DNA of 64,000 nt from NCBI GenBank assembly GCA_033816765.1, contig CM066298.1:124001-188000 (forward strand), given 5' to 3'. This DNA comes from Nothopassalora personata (taxonomy: Eukaryota > Ascomycota > Dothideomycetes > Mycosphaerellales > Mycosphaerellaceae). The position numbers were made by a program, and so were the translations under genes. Below are positions 10,490 through 21,719 of this stretch, one piece after another. The notes beneath the pieces are model-generated. The model did not search any database. It saw only the letters and a list, made by a program, of their open reading frames with translations, and was not told where the DNA came from. Position 1 is the stretch's first letter. Every line of letters starts with the position of its first letter.

Positions 10490-13400
10490 TCCAAAGTAAG
10501 CACCTCGTAACAATAGATACGGCTATATCACTAGAAAAACTTAGTACCTTTACCGACATAGGTAGAGGCTACGAACAGCTAGTGAACCCTACGAAAATAG
10601 AAGGGGTCTATAGGGATTCTATCCCTTATAAGGGGATAGAGGAATCGGAGGAAGGAGAAACACCTAAATCTAGTAAAGAAGGGAGAAGCGGAACTAGCGC
10701 CGCTAAATTTAGTATAGGTGTAGGAACGAATAGCACTATTGGAATAGATACTATAACTGCCCTCTTTAGACGATTAGTAGTAGCAATAGAAAACGCTAGC
10801 CCTCGCTTTCCACCTCTAGGAGGTGCTAAGAATCCGTTCTTTAATAGCACTAATGCTACTAAGTTCTAGGAGCGGTTTAGCGACCTAATAGACTAGTACC
10901 CGCCTCGGGCAACTATTGAGAAGGATGATTTCTAGGGCAGGTTTAAGCGCAATTGCGAAACTACTATCCGGCGCGTAGTTATAAGACTACCTAGGTAGCT
11001 CACTAACAAGGCACGTTTTAGGAGGGCGTTCTTATTAGAGTTCTTAAGGTTTAACGCTTACTCGATGTTAGGGAGTCGGGAATATCTTAAGGAGATTGTT
11101 AGGGCGTAGCAAGGCAAGAGGCCTAAAGAACAAGATGTAAAGGAATTCATCCGCCTATTTATATCCTTAAGTGACCTAATTGAACCTAAGGATTTAGATA
11201 ACAGCTCCCGGAGTTACCTCCTCCTTTAGGGATTGCTAGAGGGAGTCGCGAAAGCGGTCTATAAGGCTTACGGGCTTTACCTAAAGTAACCTAAGAAGTT
11301 TAGGGACTTTTAGAGGATTCTCGATAAAGCTACTAGTATCGTAGATAGTAAGGAGGGATAGAAAGCTGTACATATAGATTTCCCTCTTACTTTACCTTAG
11401 CTATACCGCTTAGTCGTAAAGTAAATGCCGCGCCTTAAGCCTAAGATTAACACGCTTAAGAAGGCTGCCTATAAGACTATTATAAATAATAACCTAATCT
11501 AGAAGGTAGCTAAAATAAGTATACGTATATACTAGCGTAGTCGCGTCGCGGACGCGGGTACCTTCTACCCGAGCGAGAATTAACGCTCTATATAACTAGA
11601 GAGGCACGACCTAGATACTAAACTATAGGTTTACGTAATATAGCGTCCCCTATCCTAGAATCGCGAATAGTCTAAAGCGATAGATGGTTATTACTACAAC
11701 TATAGCTGTTCGAAGCACTAGGCTAGTAATTATAGGGCGATGAGGTCCTTAATATCCCGGGGCTACGTAGACCTCGCCCCGAATAACTAGTAGTATCTAG
11801 GGAAAGAAGGCGATCCGCGTCCTACTAAGTTTAACTTTCGGAGGGACTATAGTAAACCGAAACTACTCTATATGCTCCCTCTACTCGAAGAACATTATAG
11901 GCCGATCGAGTTTAATAACTAGTATAAGATTTCCGCACTACGTAAGTAATAGATAGGTAGGGACTACACTAGGGTAACTAAGGTTACGCCTCCTAATTAT
12001 TCTAAGCCCCCTCCTAACTTTAGGCATTTAATAGAGTATAGCCCTTAGGACGCACGGTCTAGCTAAACGGATAAGGCTACTAGGACATATTAGGTCTCAT
12101 TCGGGGAAAGTAAAGCGGAGTAGGCGGTCGACTTAGGCGAGCTTAACGAGGTATCTACCTACTCTATATAGTCTAATAAAGTAAAAGGGAAGGTACCCGT
12201 AGGCATTCTAAAGAATCCGCACCCGAGGACCCGGTCCTTAGCCTAGGATCTACGAGCCCGAGCTAAGGCTACTAAGAAAGTTCGCCTTCAATTAGAATAG
12301 GAGATCCGGTAAGCTAAGATTAACTAGTAGGAAGTTGAAATAATTAACGAAGTTAGTGCTTAAATAAGCGAAACTTAATTATTAGCTAAATCCGGGGTAA
12401 CCCTAGGAAGGGGAAATAATGCCTAAATAAACAAACTAGGGAACGGTACTAATAAAGGACTGCCTAAGGATATACCTATAGGTCCCGTAAACGCCCCCTT
12501 CGCATAAAGGAAGCGTATGTAGAATGCTAAGACTATAAGGATTAATAACTACGTCCGATAATATAGTTTAGCTAGTAATAGTACGGTTATAAAGGAAGAG
12601 GGTATTATCTACTAGATTGATTAGATCCTCTAGACGACGTTTCCTAATGTAAATGCCTAGGATTAGTTTCGATATAGTCGCTAGTTCGAGGCTGCCCTCT
12701 TTAGTAGCGTTACTAACACCCCCGCTCTTTAGGAGAAGCTTACTATAGTACGACGCCTTATAGGAAAGGACCCTAACGTTCGCACTAGATAAGTAGTTAT
12801 CTATAAGGATAAACCTAAGTATAATAAGGAGGTCTTCCGCGAAGATAGTTAGGCCTAGTATGTCGGAGTATATTTAACTATACTTTACTCTAAGGGTGCG
12901 GTCCCTACTACTAAGCTATATAAGGACGTTAAGAAAATCGGGCTCTCTAGTGTCCTTAACAACTTTACTATAGTTCCTAGTCCTTAGGTAGTAGCGGAGT
13001 TTAGGATAAATAAGAACTAAATTAGGTACCTAATTAATAAGGGTTCCGAGGTAAATATTATTAGCTAGAGGAACGCTTATAGGTTTAGGTTACCGGTAAT
13101 GTCGAGTACTTAGCTTACCTTTCGAGGTACTAGAGGGCGGGCCTAGTTTAAAGGTGTTATAGGCAATTTAGATGTTTAGGTATTTAGGGTTTACTACTAG
13201 GTAGAGATGTTTATCTCCTTGGATCTAAACTTACTAACAATCCTAGGACGTCCGTAGGCCCGTAAGGTGCGTCTTACTACCCGTAACTACGATAATAGTT
13301 CGTAGGAGGGGACTATTACTAGCCGTAAAGGTAAAAGTGTTATGTTTACTACCCTAGTTAGCTCGGACAGGTGCAAGACCCTTTAAGAACTATTAAAAGC
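10490..13400 (+). pseudogene. Element A gag-protease, RIP-broken
   Basis: One frame runs from before 10,582 to about 13,390, interrupted only by RIP-type stops. The only stop-free piece is 10,582-10,869 (FPPLGGAKNPFFNSTNATKF at its end). A CX2CX4HX4C zinc knuckle can be read at about 11,693-11,735, but its three cysteines are all TAY (Tyr) and one further position is TAG. A retropepsin-like segment lies at about 13,020-13,070 (LINKGSEVNIIS); the catalytic Asp now reads Asn, as RIP would cause. The start codon cannot be fixed. Known Gypsy elements fuse capsid, nucleocapsid and protease this way; here it is dead. Confidence 0.75.
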
Positions 13401-13518
13401 GTCGGGAAATAGAAGGGTAGGTTAATTTACGGCGCTTAACCTACCGGTAACTTACTAAAGCCGGATTTAACAAAATTAGTAAGGTTCTCGCACTATCTTG
13501 GAGAAACCTCGAACTTTA

Positions 13519-13544
13519 ATTTACCGGTCCCGGGACCGGTAAAT
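13519..13544. repeat. 26-bp perfect palindrome, copy 1
   Basis: The half-site ATTTACCGGTCCC is joined head to head with its exact complement. It stands at the junction of gag-protease and pol, and reads in the pol frame as NLPVPGPVN. An identical copy is at 17,358-17,383 and variants lie in each A-type LTR. The core contains no CpA or TpG, so RIP cannot alter it. Confidence 0.95.
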
Positions 13545-13559
13545 AGCTATAGTAACGAA

Positions 13560-16500
13560 AACGGATACGACTACGACACGACGTATCTATAGGAAGACAC
13601 GACGCATCTATAGGAGCCCGGTAAGGCTCTAACGCCTAGCAACCATTTAGCTCACTTATTAGAATTGCTTAGGACTGCTAGAGTAAAGGAACGAGTTGCA
13701 GAAATTGGAATAGGCGCGTTTAAGGGAGATTCTATTACTAACGTTTATTTAGTTTAAGGGGATTAGCCTTCTAAGATCCCAAGGTAATCTACATTAAATG
13801 CTTAGGTACGAAAGTAACAAGTAGGCTAACATATAGCTAATATTAGGATGCCGTAGGTCTTCACGATGTACAAGCGTAAGGCGGACAAGAAGAAGCTAGT
13901 AGACGCGAGCGTTCACGAACGCCTAGAATCACGAGTTAAGGGAGATATAGAATGGAAGCGTAGGGCACTATGCCTAGAATCCAAGATGCCTAAAGGATAA
14001 GGACCGTTCGATAGGAAGTACTTAACTAAGAAATTCTCAAGTATTAAGCAAGGTAGCCGAATTACTCTAGAACGACTTACCTTAATTAAGGTCGGCATTA
14101 AGCTATTACTAATAGAAAGGACCTTATTCGATAAGATACTCTATAACCGGGAGGCAGTCCTCGCTTAGGATTTTAGTTACATAAGGCAAATTAGGCACGA
14201 CGTCGTACTACCTTAGAAGATTAACACGGTCCCTTATAGGCTATAGTAGGCACGCCCTATCCGGTTATACCTAAGTCTTAGGGCAATTGTTAAGCGCATG
14301 ATTAGAGCCCGGATTAAGAATAACATCCTAGAATACTTATAAGGGGCATATTCCAATAGCTAGTTCCTAGTCGTAAAGAAGGTTAATGCCTCTAGAAGCG
14401 ATGTGCTATATTGGTTAATTAACTTAGCTATGCTCCTAAATGAGGTTACTATACGCGATGCTAACATTCCACCGGACACGGATAGCTTCTTAGAGGATTT
14501 TGCCGGGTACCGAGTTGCTTCACTTATAGACCTGTTTTTAGGTTATGATTAGATCACTTTAGATAAGTCCTACCGGGACTTAATAGCCTTCATAACCCCT
14601 CTTAGCCTAGTACGTAACACGACTCTACCTTAAGGGGCTACTAATTCAGTTACTTAGTTCGTGCGTACGGTAATAAAGATTCTACTTAATTATATCTCGC
14701 ATCGAGCGAAGCCGTTTCTCGATAACATCGGTATTAACGGACTAACTAAGGACTATAGGAATGCCGAAGTAGAGCCTAGGTTAAGGAAATAGGTTATTAA
14801 GCATATCGTTTCCCTAGATCTAGTTCTTACTAACCTAGAGAGAGCTAGTGCGGTGGTTACTAGAGGCAAATCCTAATAGTTATACGAAAAACTTAAGATT
14901 GTTAGGTACGTTACTAGCCCGGATAGTCGCTATCCTAACCTAAAGGTTGTAGCTAAAATCCTAGATTAGCCTACGCCTACCTATATTAAGGAGGTCCGCA
15001 CTTATGTAGGGCTATGTGTGTACTTCCGGATATAGATTCCCTAGTTTATTATTATCGCTCGACTAATGTACAAGCTACTAAAGAAGGGCGCCGAGTTTAC
15101 CTAGATAGAAAATGAGCAGTTCTCGAAAGAAGAGGTTACTAGATATCTTATGTAGGCTCTAGCCTTAGTCACCCTCTACTACTTACCTAGTACTAGGTCC
15201 ATCTTTATCTTAGTTAATACTAGCGGTACTAGATAGGGATATATCGTTTCTTAAGAATTAATAGACAGCACTCGACGGCGTTACCCGGTGCGGTATAAGA
15301 GTAGAATCTAGAACGCGTTAGAATCTAGATATAATGCTAGTAAGCGAGAATGCCTTAGGGTCCTTAAGGGGCTTAAGAAGATCTAGAGATATGTCACTAG
15401 CGTTAATTTTGTCCTTAAGGTTAATACTAAGACACTTGTATAGCAACTTAACCGGCCGGCTTCGGACCTACCTAACTCGGCAATAGCCCGGTAGGTCGCA
15501 TAGATTAGGCTATTTACGTTCGAGGTAAAGCACGTTACGGGGACTAGGTACACTAGCCTAGATGCCCTGTCTCGTAGGCCCTCTATACCTTAGGAACCTA
15601 GGGAAGCTAACGAAGACGAAGTCGACCGGATTATTAATAATAAGCTATTCGGGTATCCGGAGCCGGTCGACACCTATCTAGTTAAAATCTAGAAAACACG
15701 ACATCTCGGGGACTAGTATTCTAAAAGCTCTTAGTAACTTACTTAGGTTATAGAAACTAGGACCCGGCCCGATAGTATTACCCGTACTAAGTACCGGCGA
15801 CTAGTAAAGAAGAGCGTTAATTTCTTTATCCGGGACTAATTGCTGTTCTTCTAGAAGCGCCGAGGAGCACCGTTACAACTTATAATTAACGATAATAAGG
15901 CTTAGAAGGAGATCGTTATAGAATGCTATAAGAGACACGGTTACCGTAGCGCTAAGGTCGTATATAACCTTATTTCCGATCGGTATTACTAGGACGGGTA
16001 CTTCGCCGATGTCTCTACGTAGGTTCGAAGTTGTGCTCCTTATAGGTTTCGCGAAGGTAACTAGCGCGCTAGGGAGCTTTACTTATCGAGCCCTTAGGTC
16101 ATTAGTAAGAAGTAGTACTCGGACCCCGTCTAGGTACATAAAAATAGATACCTCCTAGTCGCGCGCGAAGCACTTAGCAACTAGATCGAGGCTAGAGTAA
16201 TAAGGGCACCTCCTAGCTCTAAGACGGTTACTAAGTTTCTATACGAAGATGTCTTCTATAGGCACGGCTACTATACTAAAATTGTGCTTAATAACGCTAC
16301 GGTTTATACGGCTAAGGTTAAGCGGTTACTCGTAGGGCTTAGTATTCGAAGGATCCGAATATTACCGTACTATCCGTAGTCTAATGCTCCGGTCGAGGTT
16401 AGGTACCGTCCGATTCTTATAGCGTTAGTAAAGCTTATAAGGAACACATACCGCGGATAGGAGCAATAGGTACCCGCTATGTTATAGGCTAATAGAACTA

Positions 16501-17216
16501 CGACCTGTCGTACTACTAGGATAACGCTAGCTTAGGTCCTATATAGCTATCGCACAATTCTACTAATTAAGGTTAAGTACCCGACGTAGGCTAATTATTA
16601 ATAGGGATCGGTTAGGACAACTAAGGACCTCCTTACTATACGTGCGCGTTAACTCTAGGCTCGAGACCTTAGTTTAGAAGAACTGTATGCTCGAAGGAAG
16701 CGACTAAGAGAACTTAGTAAGGACTACTTTAATTCTTACCGGAATGTTAACTTTATTAGTTTCTAGAAGGGCGACCTTATTATAAGGTTCGATAAGCTAT
16801 ATAAGGACGACTTCTTACGTAAGATTAGTTACCGATAGTAAGGTCTATATCGGGTGTCTAATGTCTCTAGGGAATTTAGTACCTATATTCTTAAGGAACT
16901 TAATAGTACGCTAATAAAGGGTATTTAGGCACGAGAAAACCTTAAGCTAGTTCTAGAGCTTCGCCCGGATAATATAGGAGTACTAAGGTAAGACGATGGA
17001 ATCGATCTCGTAATAGGGGAGGGAGAAGTCGCTAATAGCGAAGACAGTAGTAATTTAAACGAGATCGAGCCTATCGCCGACGAGGACGTGCTACCTATAG
17101 GAGTTAACGAAAGGGGATCGTATCCTAAACCGGAATCTAAGAAGCTATAGGTTAGGCCTTATAACCTTTCTATAGCCGACATTTTACAGTTTAGTAGGAT
17201 CGAGGCTAAGAACTAA
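13560..17216 (+). pseudogene. Element A pol (RT, RNase H, integrase), RIP-broken
   Basis: The frame lies -1 relative to gag-protease. RT is at about 14,310-14,900, with VKKVNASR..., DANIPPD, LIDLFLGYD.ITLD and FITPLSLVRNTTLP..ATNSV in order. This is the fungal Gypsy type whose RT carries an AFMTPLG..R.TTLPQGATNSV-like block. RNase H is at about 15,180-15,580 and ends with DALSRRPSIP. Integrase follows: a zinc-binding part with RHGYRSAKV...YFADVST.VRSC near 15,930-16,040, and a core segment IVLNNATVYTAKV near 16,280-16,320 where the catalytic Asp has become Asn. A GPY/F-like module (GLYRVSNVS) is near 16,840. No chromodomain is evident. Stops are TAG/TAA of RIP type throughout. Confidence 0.75.
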
Positions 17217-17357
17217 TTAGTTAGTAATAGCGTACGGAGTTCACTTCCCTTAGGTATGTATTGCGTATACCCTTTAGTTTAATAAGCCGATTCGGTTATC
17301 TAGACTTTACTTTATAGGGTGTTCTTACCTTAGTTAGACCTTAGTTAGTAGAGTTAC

Positions 17358-17383
17358 ATTTACCGGTCCCGGGACCGGTAAAT
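17358..17383. repeat. 26-bp perfect palindrome, copy 2
   Basis: It is identical to 13,519-13,544 and lies in the non-coding spacer between pol and ORF3. The bases to its right (CGGATTACGTAATAGCG) resemble the LTR sequence that flanks the palindrome there. This spacer may therefore carry an inverted piece of LTR-like regulatory DNA upstream of ORF3. Confidence 0.95.
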
Positions 17384-17639
17384 CGGATTACGTAATAGCG
17401 TAGCATGTCCCCTGCCGAATGCTTACCTAGGTAGTTACTAGTACTGGTTTTCGGTCACATGTAGGGTTATCGGACCTTTAGTGTAACCTTAATGGCACTG
17501 CTCTTACTACTTATAAGACCGGTCTCGGCGCTACTACCTTATAACGGTTATAGGGATATACGCTAAGAGGCATACTTAAGCGCAGCTCTCTACCTACTAC
17601 TTGCTCTTTTTTTTTCTTTAAACACTAATACTAACACCA

Positions 17640-20600
17640 TTACTAGAGCCACTAACACATCCATCTACTACTACACATTAGACGGTTCTCTAGCCTCTCT
17701 CTTTACGACCTTAACCTTTAAAGCCCCTACCCCGACACTAAGCTTTAAAGATTACTAATACTCTAGAGTAGCACTACGAGATAGCTAGCTCTTACGATCT
17801 TACTACTAGCGAGTCCTAGTTATTATAGCTTTACCTAGTCCTTCGTTACGCCTAGCTAGCTCGAGTATAGCGCTTACTAGTACTGTTACTAGGCTTACCC
17901 GCCTACCTTAGACCTTATTCGAGTCACTTCGCCTACCGGACAACGTTAAGCATGTCCTTACTAATACGAACACGCCGAAGTCCGCCGCTAATGTAATGTT
18001 CCGCGAGCTTAGTCCTTAGAAGCGGGTTAAGGTATTAAAGGACTTCTATAAGGGCTTCGAGAAGGTATTCGAAGACTACTCCGTCTAGGTTAACCTGTTT
18101 TTCGAGGAAGTTAAGAGCGGCATAGGTAAGAGCTACTAGGATGAATTCCTTAGTAATAAGAAGCTCGATATCTTATTTCCTATCGTCGGTAAGATTCGTA
18201 AGACCGGTTTAGAAATTCGTAACCGAGAGAAGACTCTTCGAGCTACGCTTACCCGCTACTAGCTACAGTAGATAGACAATAAGATTCTTAATCGACGCGT
18301 TATCTCCGAGCTTTGTAGTACTAACAGCGGGCGCCGCTAGTTTACGGCCTTTATTAATAAGTACCTAGACTATAGTAGGGCTATTAGTAGAATTTAGAGG
18401 GCATTAATCTAGCGTATAAGGATCGGCCGTAAGGGCATAGATCGTAAGCGAATTCTAGAGCCTAGTAATCTTACCCGGTACGATAGGGAGGCTAAAGTAC
18501 GTAGCATTAATCCGTAGTCGGCTAAGAGTAGGGAGATCATTAGAAGACACTACCTAGCCGTCTATAAGGATAGCCTTCTATACTTTATAGAGGGTACTAT
18601 TACTAAGAAGTCCGCGTCCCTAGAGGACAGCATAGATTAACCTAGACCATCTAGCTAGCAATAGCTACGTTAGCTACTACCGGGTAGTAAAGGTAAAGGA
18701 CGAGTAAAGAGTACTACGCTAACTCTACTACTAGCCTCTACCTAGCCTACAGTCCTATCGAGAGGCGGTCGTAAGTCGAGTCGACTTAAGTAGCTCCGTA
18801 TAGGCGAGAGTATAGGTAAGGGTATAACTACGCCTACTCGATCCTCGCCTAACCGAACGCTAGATAGCGTACCTATACGCGAGGGCAGTCCGCTAGATAC
18901 ACCGGTTAGCACCCTACGATCTACTCCGGCCTTAACTAAGAATAGTAATCCGATACTTACTATGTTACCTTCGGCTATAATTAGGGATGTATTAGTCTTT
19001 AAGGATTAGATCCTATAAGAAGACGAGGCCCTCCGGATTAAGCGCGCTAACTGTACCTATAATAAGCGGTACTATAGCGTTAAGTTTAGAAACTCGATTA
19101 ATGTAGATAGTATTAACTAGCTACCTAAGTACCGGATAGCGGGCCTTAAGATACTCGAACATGCTATCTCGTAGGTTCTTAAGAGGGATAGTAAGGTTAG
19201 CGCTATAATATACGATTAGCATGTTCGAGATTTCTACTATAAGGCCCTCTAATTCGTTACGAATCCCGGTATTACCGCTAATACCCTATGTAAGCGTGCG
19301 CTTAAGGTCTAAGACTAGCTCTTTAAAGGTAAGAGTTTCTTAGCTATTAAGGTAAAAAATGGGTCGTAGTTTCGCCCTAATAAGCGTAGTTAGAAGACTA
19401 TTAAACCGCTTAGCTACCTCCGCGTTTAAGGTAAAGTCGGCCCTACGAGTAGTATCGTTACGTATACTAACTATAACTAGATCCTCGACAAATTCGGCAT
19501 TAATAAAGCTAACTAAGTCGATCTTAATAGCACCGGTACCTACCTTAATGGTAACATACTATACTAGTATAATAACGCTAAACTAGCGCCGCGGGTTAAA
19601 ACAGTTAGAGAAATAATGAGTCGAGAATTCGACGTGTACCGATAGTACCTACGAGAATTAAATAAGGTTAGTAACGGCGGCGTCTACTAGAACATGTAGT
19701 ATTCTCTAAGCTAATAGATTATACGATAAGACCCCGGGCTATAGCTCTTATAAGTGGCGCTACACCCTTAGTACTACACTCGGTTTATCTCCTTCCCTAG
19801 GCCTACGATTTTTAGCTTTAATAGGGCTCATTAGGGGGGTAACGCGAACACTATAGTACAGTATACTAGGGTCGACTTAAACCTCGAAATTGAAAACTAC
19901 TAGACTAGTAACCGGCTTAACATGCTTTATTCTCTTAACTTAGAGGGCACTAGTAGGCCGGAGTTTTTACACGGTTTTTATAAGTAAGAGAATGCTATAG
20001 AGTTTATCTAGTAGTGCCGGACTAACGACTGTATAGAAGACGGCCGATTTAAGCGTTTCTTCTTGGTTAGGGTTTAGAATTACCTAAGTAAGAATAGCAT
20101 TAGCTAGTTTAGAGAGGACCTAAGCGCTAGGCAAATGCGGGTAACTACTATAGGCGTTCTAATAAGGTAGGCCGCACATAAGAAGACGCTACGTTAGATT
20201 AACCCTTACTTTATTAAGATCCGCGACGATAACTATCTTAAACTCTAGAGAAGCTAGAGCATGCACTAGGTAATGGACCTCTATCGTAACTTTAAGACGC
20301 TAAGTAAGAGCGCTATAGGGTTTAAGTATCGACGCCTAGTACCTAGCTATCCTTTCCCTACGGCCGTACACCTTAGTAGCATTAGCCCTCTATCCGATGC
20401 CCTAGCGGGTTTAAAGTCTTAGAACGATAACAAAGTTATCCTTAATGCTAGAAGGTAGCTTAATACTACGGTCCGCCTAAACTCGGAGCTCTTCTATAAG
20501 AAGATGCATAACTAGCGCGTCCAAGCTATAAAATTAATAGATAAGCAGCTTAGCTTAGTCACTACTCTCGAGTAGATGTACTTTATAAGCGAAGGGCGTA

Positions 20601-20734
20601 ATAAGAGCTTCTTCCGTAACTACTATAGGAACTTTACTAGCTAGCTACTTAGGGACGCGTCTAGTAAGACTAGTGTTAGCTACGATAATAAGTAGGTCTA
20701 GATAAAGAAGTTGTGTAAGAATGAATGGAACTAA
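17640..20734 (+). pseudogene. Element A ORF3: large conserved ORF of unknown function between pol and 3' LTR, RIP-broken
   Basis: One frame of about 1,030 codons ends at a TAA at 20,732-20,734, just after WN. Interruptions are TAG and TAA; I found no TGA in the part I read codon by codon (about 19,140 to the end), as expected if CAG, CAA and TGG were hit by RIP. The N-terminal third is basic and Ser/Thr-rich with a probable helical segment (LKDFYKGFEKVFEDY). The middle is low-complexity and basic. The C-terminal half is the conserved part: RFISFPRPTIFSF, VDLNLEI, TSNRLNMLYSLNLEG, EFLHGFYK, DGRFKRFF and FIKIRDDNYLKL. The DLN...N(M/I)...FLHGF arrangement reminds me of an uncharacterised fungal protein family, but I cannot check this and assign no function. 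The start codon is uncertain. The relic A' keeps the same protein motifs. Confidence 0.65.
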
Positions 20735-20803
20735 GTAGTTAGTGCGGGTTTATAGGCTCCTAGTTTCTAGTTGATTTTCCGGCTATAGCTATAGCCTATA
20801 GGT

Positions 20804-20853
20804 TTCTAGTTCTAGTTCTAGTTCTAGTTCTAGTTCTAGTTCTAGTTCTAGTT
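20804..20853. repeat. TCTAGT hexanucleotide microsatellite
   Basis: About eight perfect TCTAGT units lie just behind the ORF3 stop. The unit is itself close to palindromic (CTAG core). Confidence 0.95.
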
Positions 20854-21203
20854 AATACTTCGGGTACGGGTACTTCTAGTCTTTAGATCTTACTTGTTTC
20901 TTATAGTTACTTACCTTCCCTTAACTTACTTTCTAGCTACGCGATAGACTCGTCTTTAGGGTTATTAGGTTACTAGTACTAGTACTCACTTGTCTTATAA
21001 ATAGCGTTTATATTATCCGACTATCTAGCCCGTTCGATTAATGCTAACATCGCTATCTATTCCCTCGCTAGTTTCGTAGCATACGTTAATATAGTGCGAC
21101 GGGTGCGAGTCGCGGTTATTAACGTCGCTATTACGGTCTCTATTAGAAGGATCCTTTCGATCTTTATATACTGTCGCTAGTAGGCCCTAGGATTGCCCGA
21201 CAT
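20850..21203 (-). other. Possible antisense ORF remnant before the 3' LTR of element A
   Basis: On the minus strand an ATG at 21,203 starts a frame (MSGNPRAY, then RIP-type stops, then KIERILLIETVIATLIT) that can be followed for over 80 codons. A weakly similar start (MLGNPRGRYNRN) stands at 8,278 in A'. Gypsy B and C have better supported antisense ORFs at the same place, so this could be an equivalent. Little sequence similarity supports it. Confidence 0.3.
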
Positions 21204-21354
21204 CTTATATGTTAAGCTAAATAGTAGGGTGAGCTACTGTGCTGCTATAAGACCACCTTAGCTTATAGCGACTAACTAAGCTACCTGTAGTGCCCGGGCT
21301 CGCTACTTTAGAACCTAAGGACAGGTTCGTAATAGGGGAGGATATATTAACGAC

Positions 21355-21712
21355 TAATAGGTTATGTTAACCTTAGGTTTAGAGGGGGTCCCTTAGGCCT
21401 AACTTGCCCCAATTTTATTTAGGTTTAATTAGACATTTAGGTAAGCTAGTAGGACCTAGTATAGCTATTAAGATATATACTACGTAGTTAAGCATTGTAA
21501 GCGTAGTATTAAGGCAACAATTCAATTTATACCTCTCGAGTAGAGGGCATAGGGGTTTAGGTCCGCCAATCCTCTTGTTTTATCTAGCTACTACGCTACT
21601 CGTTACGTGACCTAATTTCACGGTCCCGGAACCGGCAAATACCTCTACTTACATAAGCGCCGCTCTACACCACTACAACTCGGACAGGCCTACATAGGGT
21701 AGTTAGTAGACA
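21355..21712 (+). repeat. 3' LTR of element A (358 bp)
   Basis: It begins TAATAGGTTATGTTAACC, with TG at the start turned to TA by RIP, and ends TAGTTAGTAGACA. It aligns over its full length with 9,887-10,243. The palindrome variant is at 21,615-21,640. Differences from the 5' LTR are mostly C/T and G/A, so LTR divergence cannot be used for dating. Confidence 0.88.
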
Positions 21713-21719
21713 TTAGTAT

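Larger units (their letters stand above)
9887..21712 (+). mobile_element. Element A: complete 11.8-kb Ty3/Gypsy-type LTR retrotransposon with an extra large ORF
   Basis: The structure is 5' LTR (9,887-10,243), repetitive leader, gag-protease (about 10,490-13,400), pol (about 13,560-17,216), a palindrome-bearing spacer, ORF3 (about 17,640-20,734), an antisense-prone 3' spacer, and 3' LTR (21,355-21,712). Gag-protease, pol and ORF3 occupy three different frames. Every frame is peppered with TAG/TAA codons of RIP type. At 11.8 kb it is roughly twice the usual Gypsy length, and ORF3 accounts for most of the excess. No clear target duplication is visible: the left flank is A' and the right flank is the integrase region of D. 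An AATAGGGGAGG purine tract near 21,330 may be the polypurine tract. Confidence 0.85.

Noticed and set aside
10582..10869. Stop-free 95-codon frame as a separate small gene
   Set aside because: It begins with GTG, continues the gag frame of element A on both sides of RIP stops, and has an inverted copy in A''. It is the longest surviving piece of gag.
17640..20734. ORF3 as a retroviral envelope gene
   Set aside because: I see no signal peptide, fusion peptide or transmembrane segment in the readable frame; it is basic and soluble-looking.
20804..20853. TCTAGT microsatellite as a functional element
   Set aside because: It is a short perfect hexamer run behind the ORF3 stop and is not kept as an array in A'; ordinary slippage explains it.
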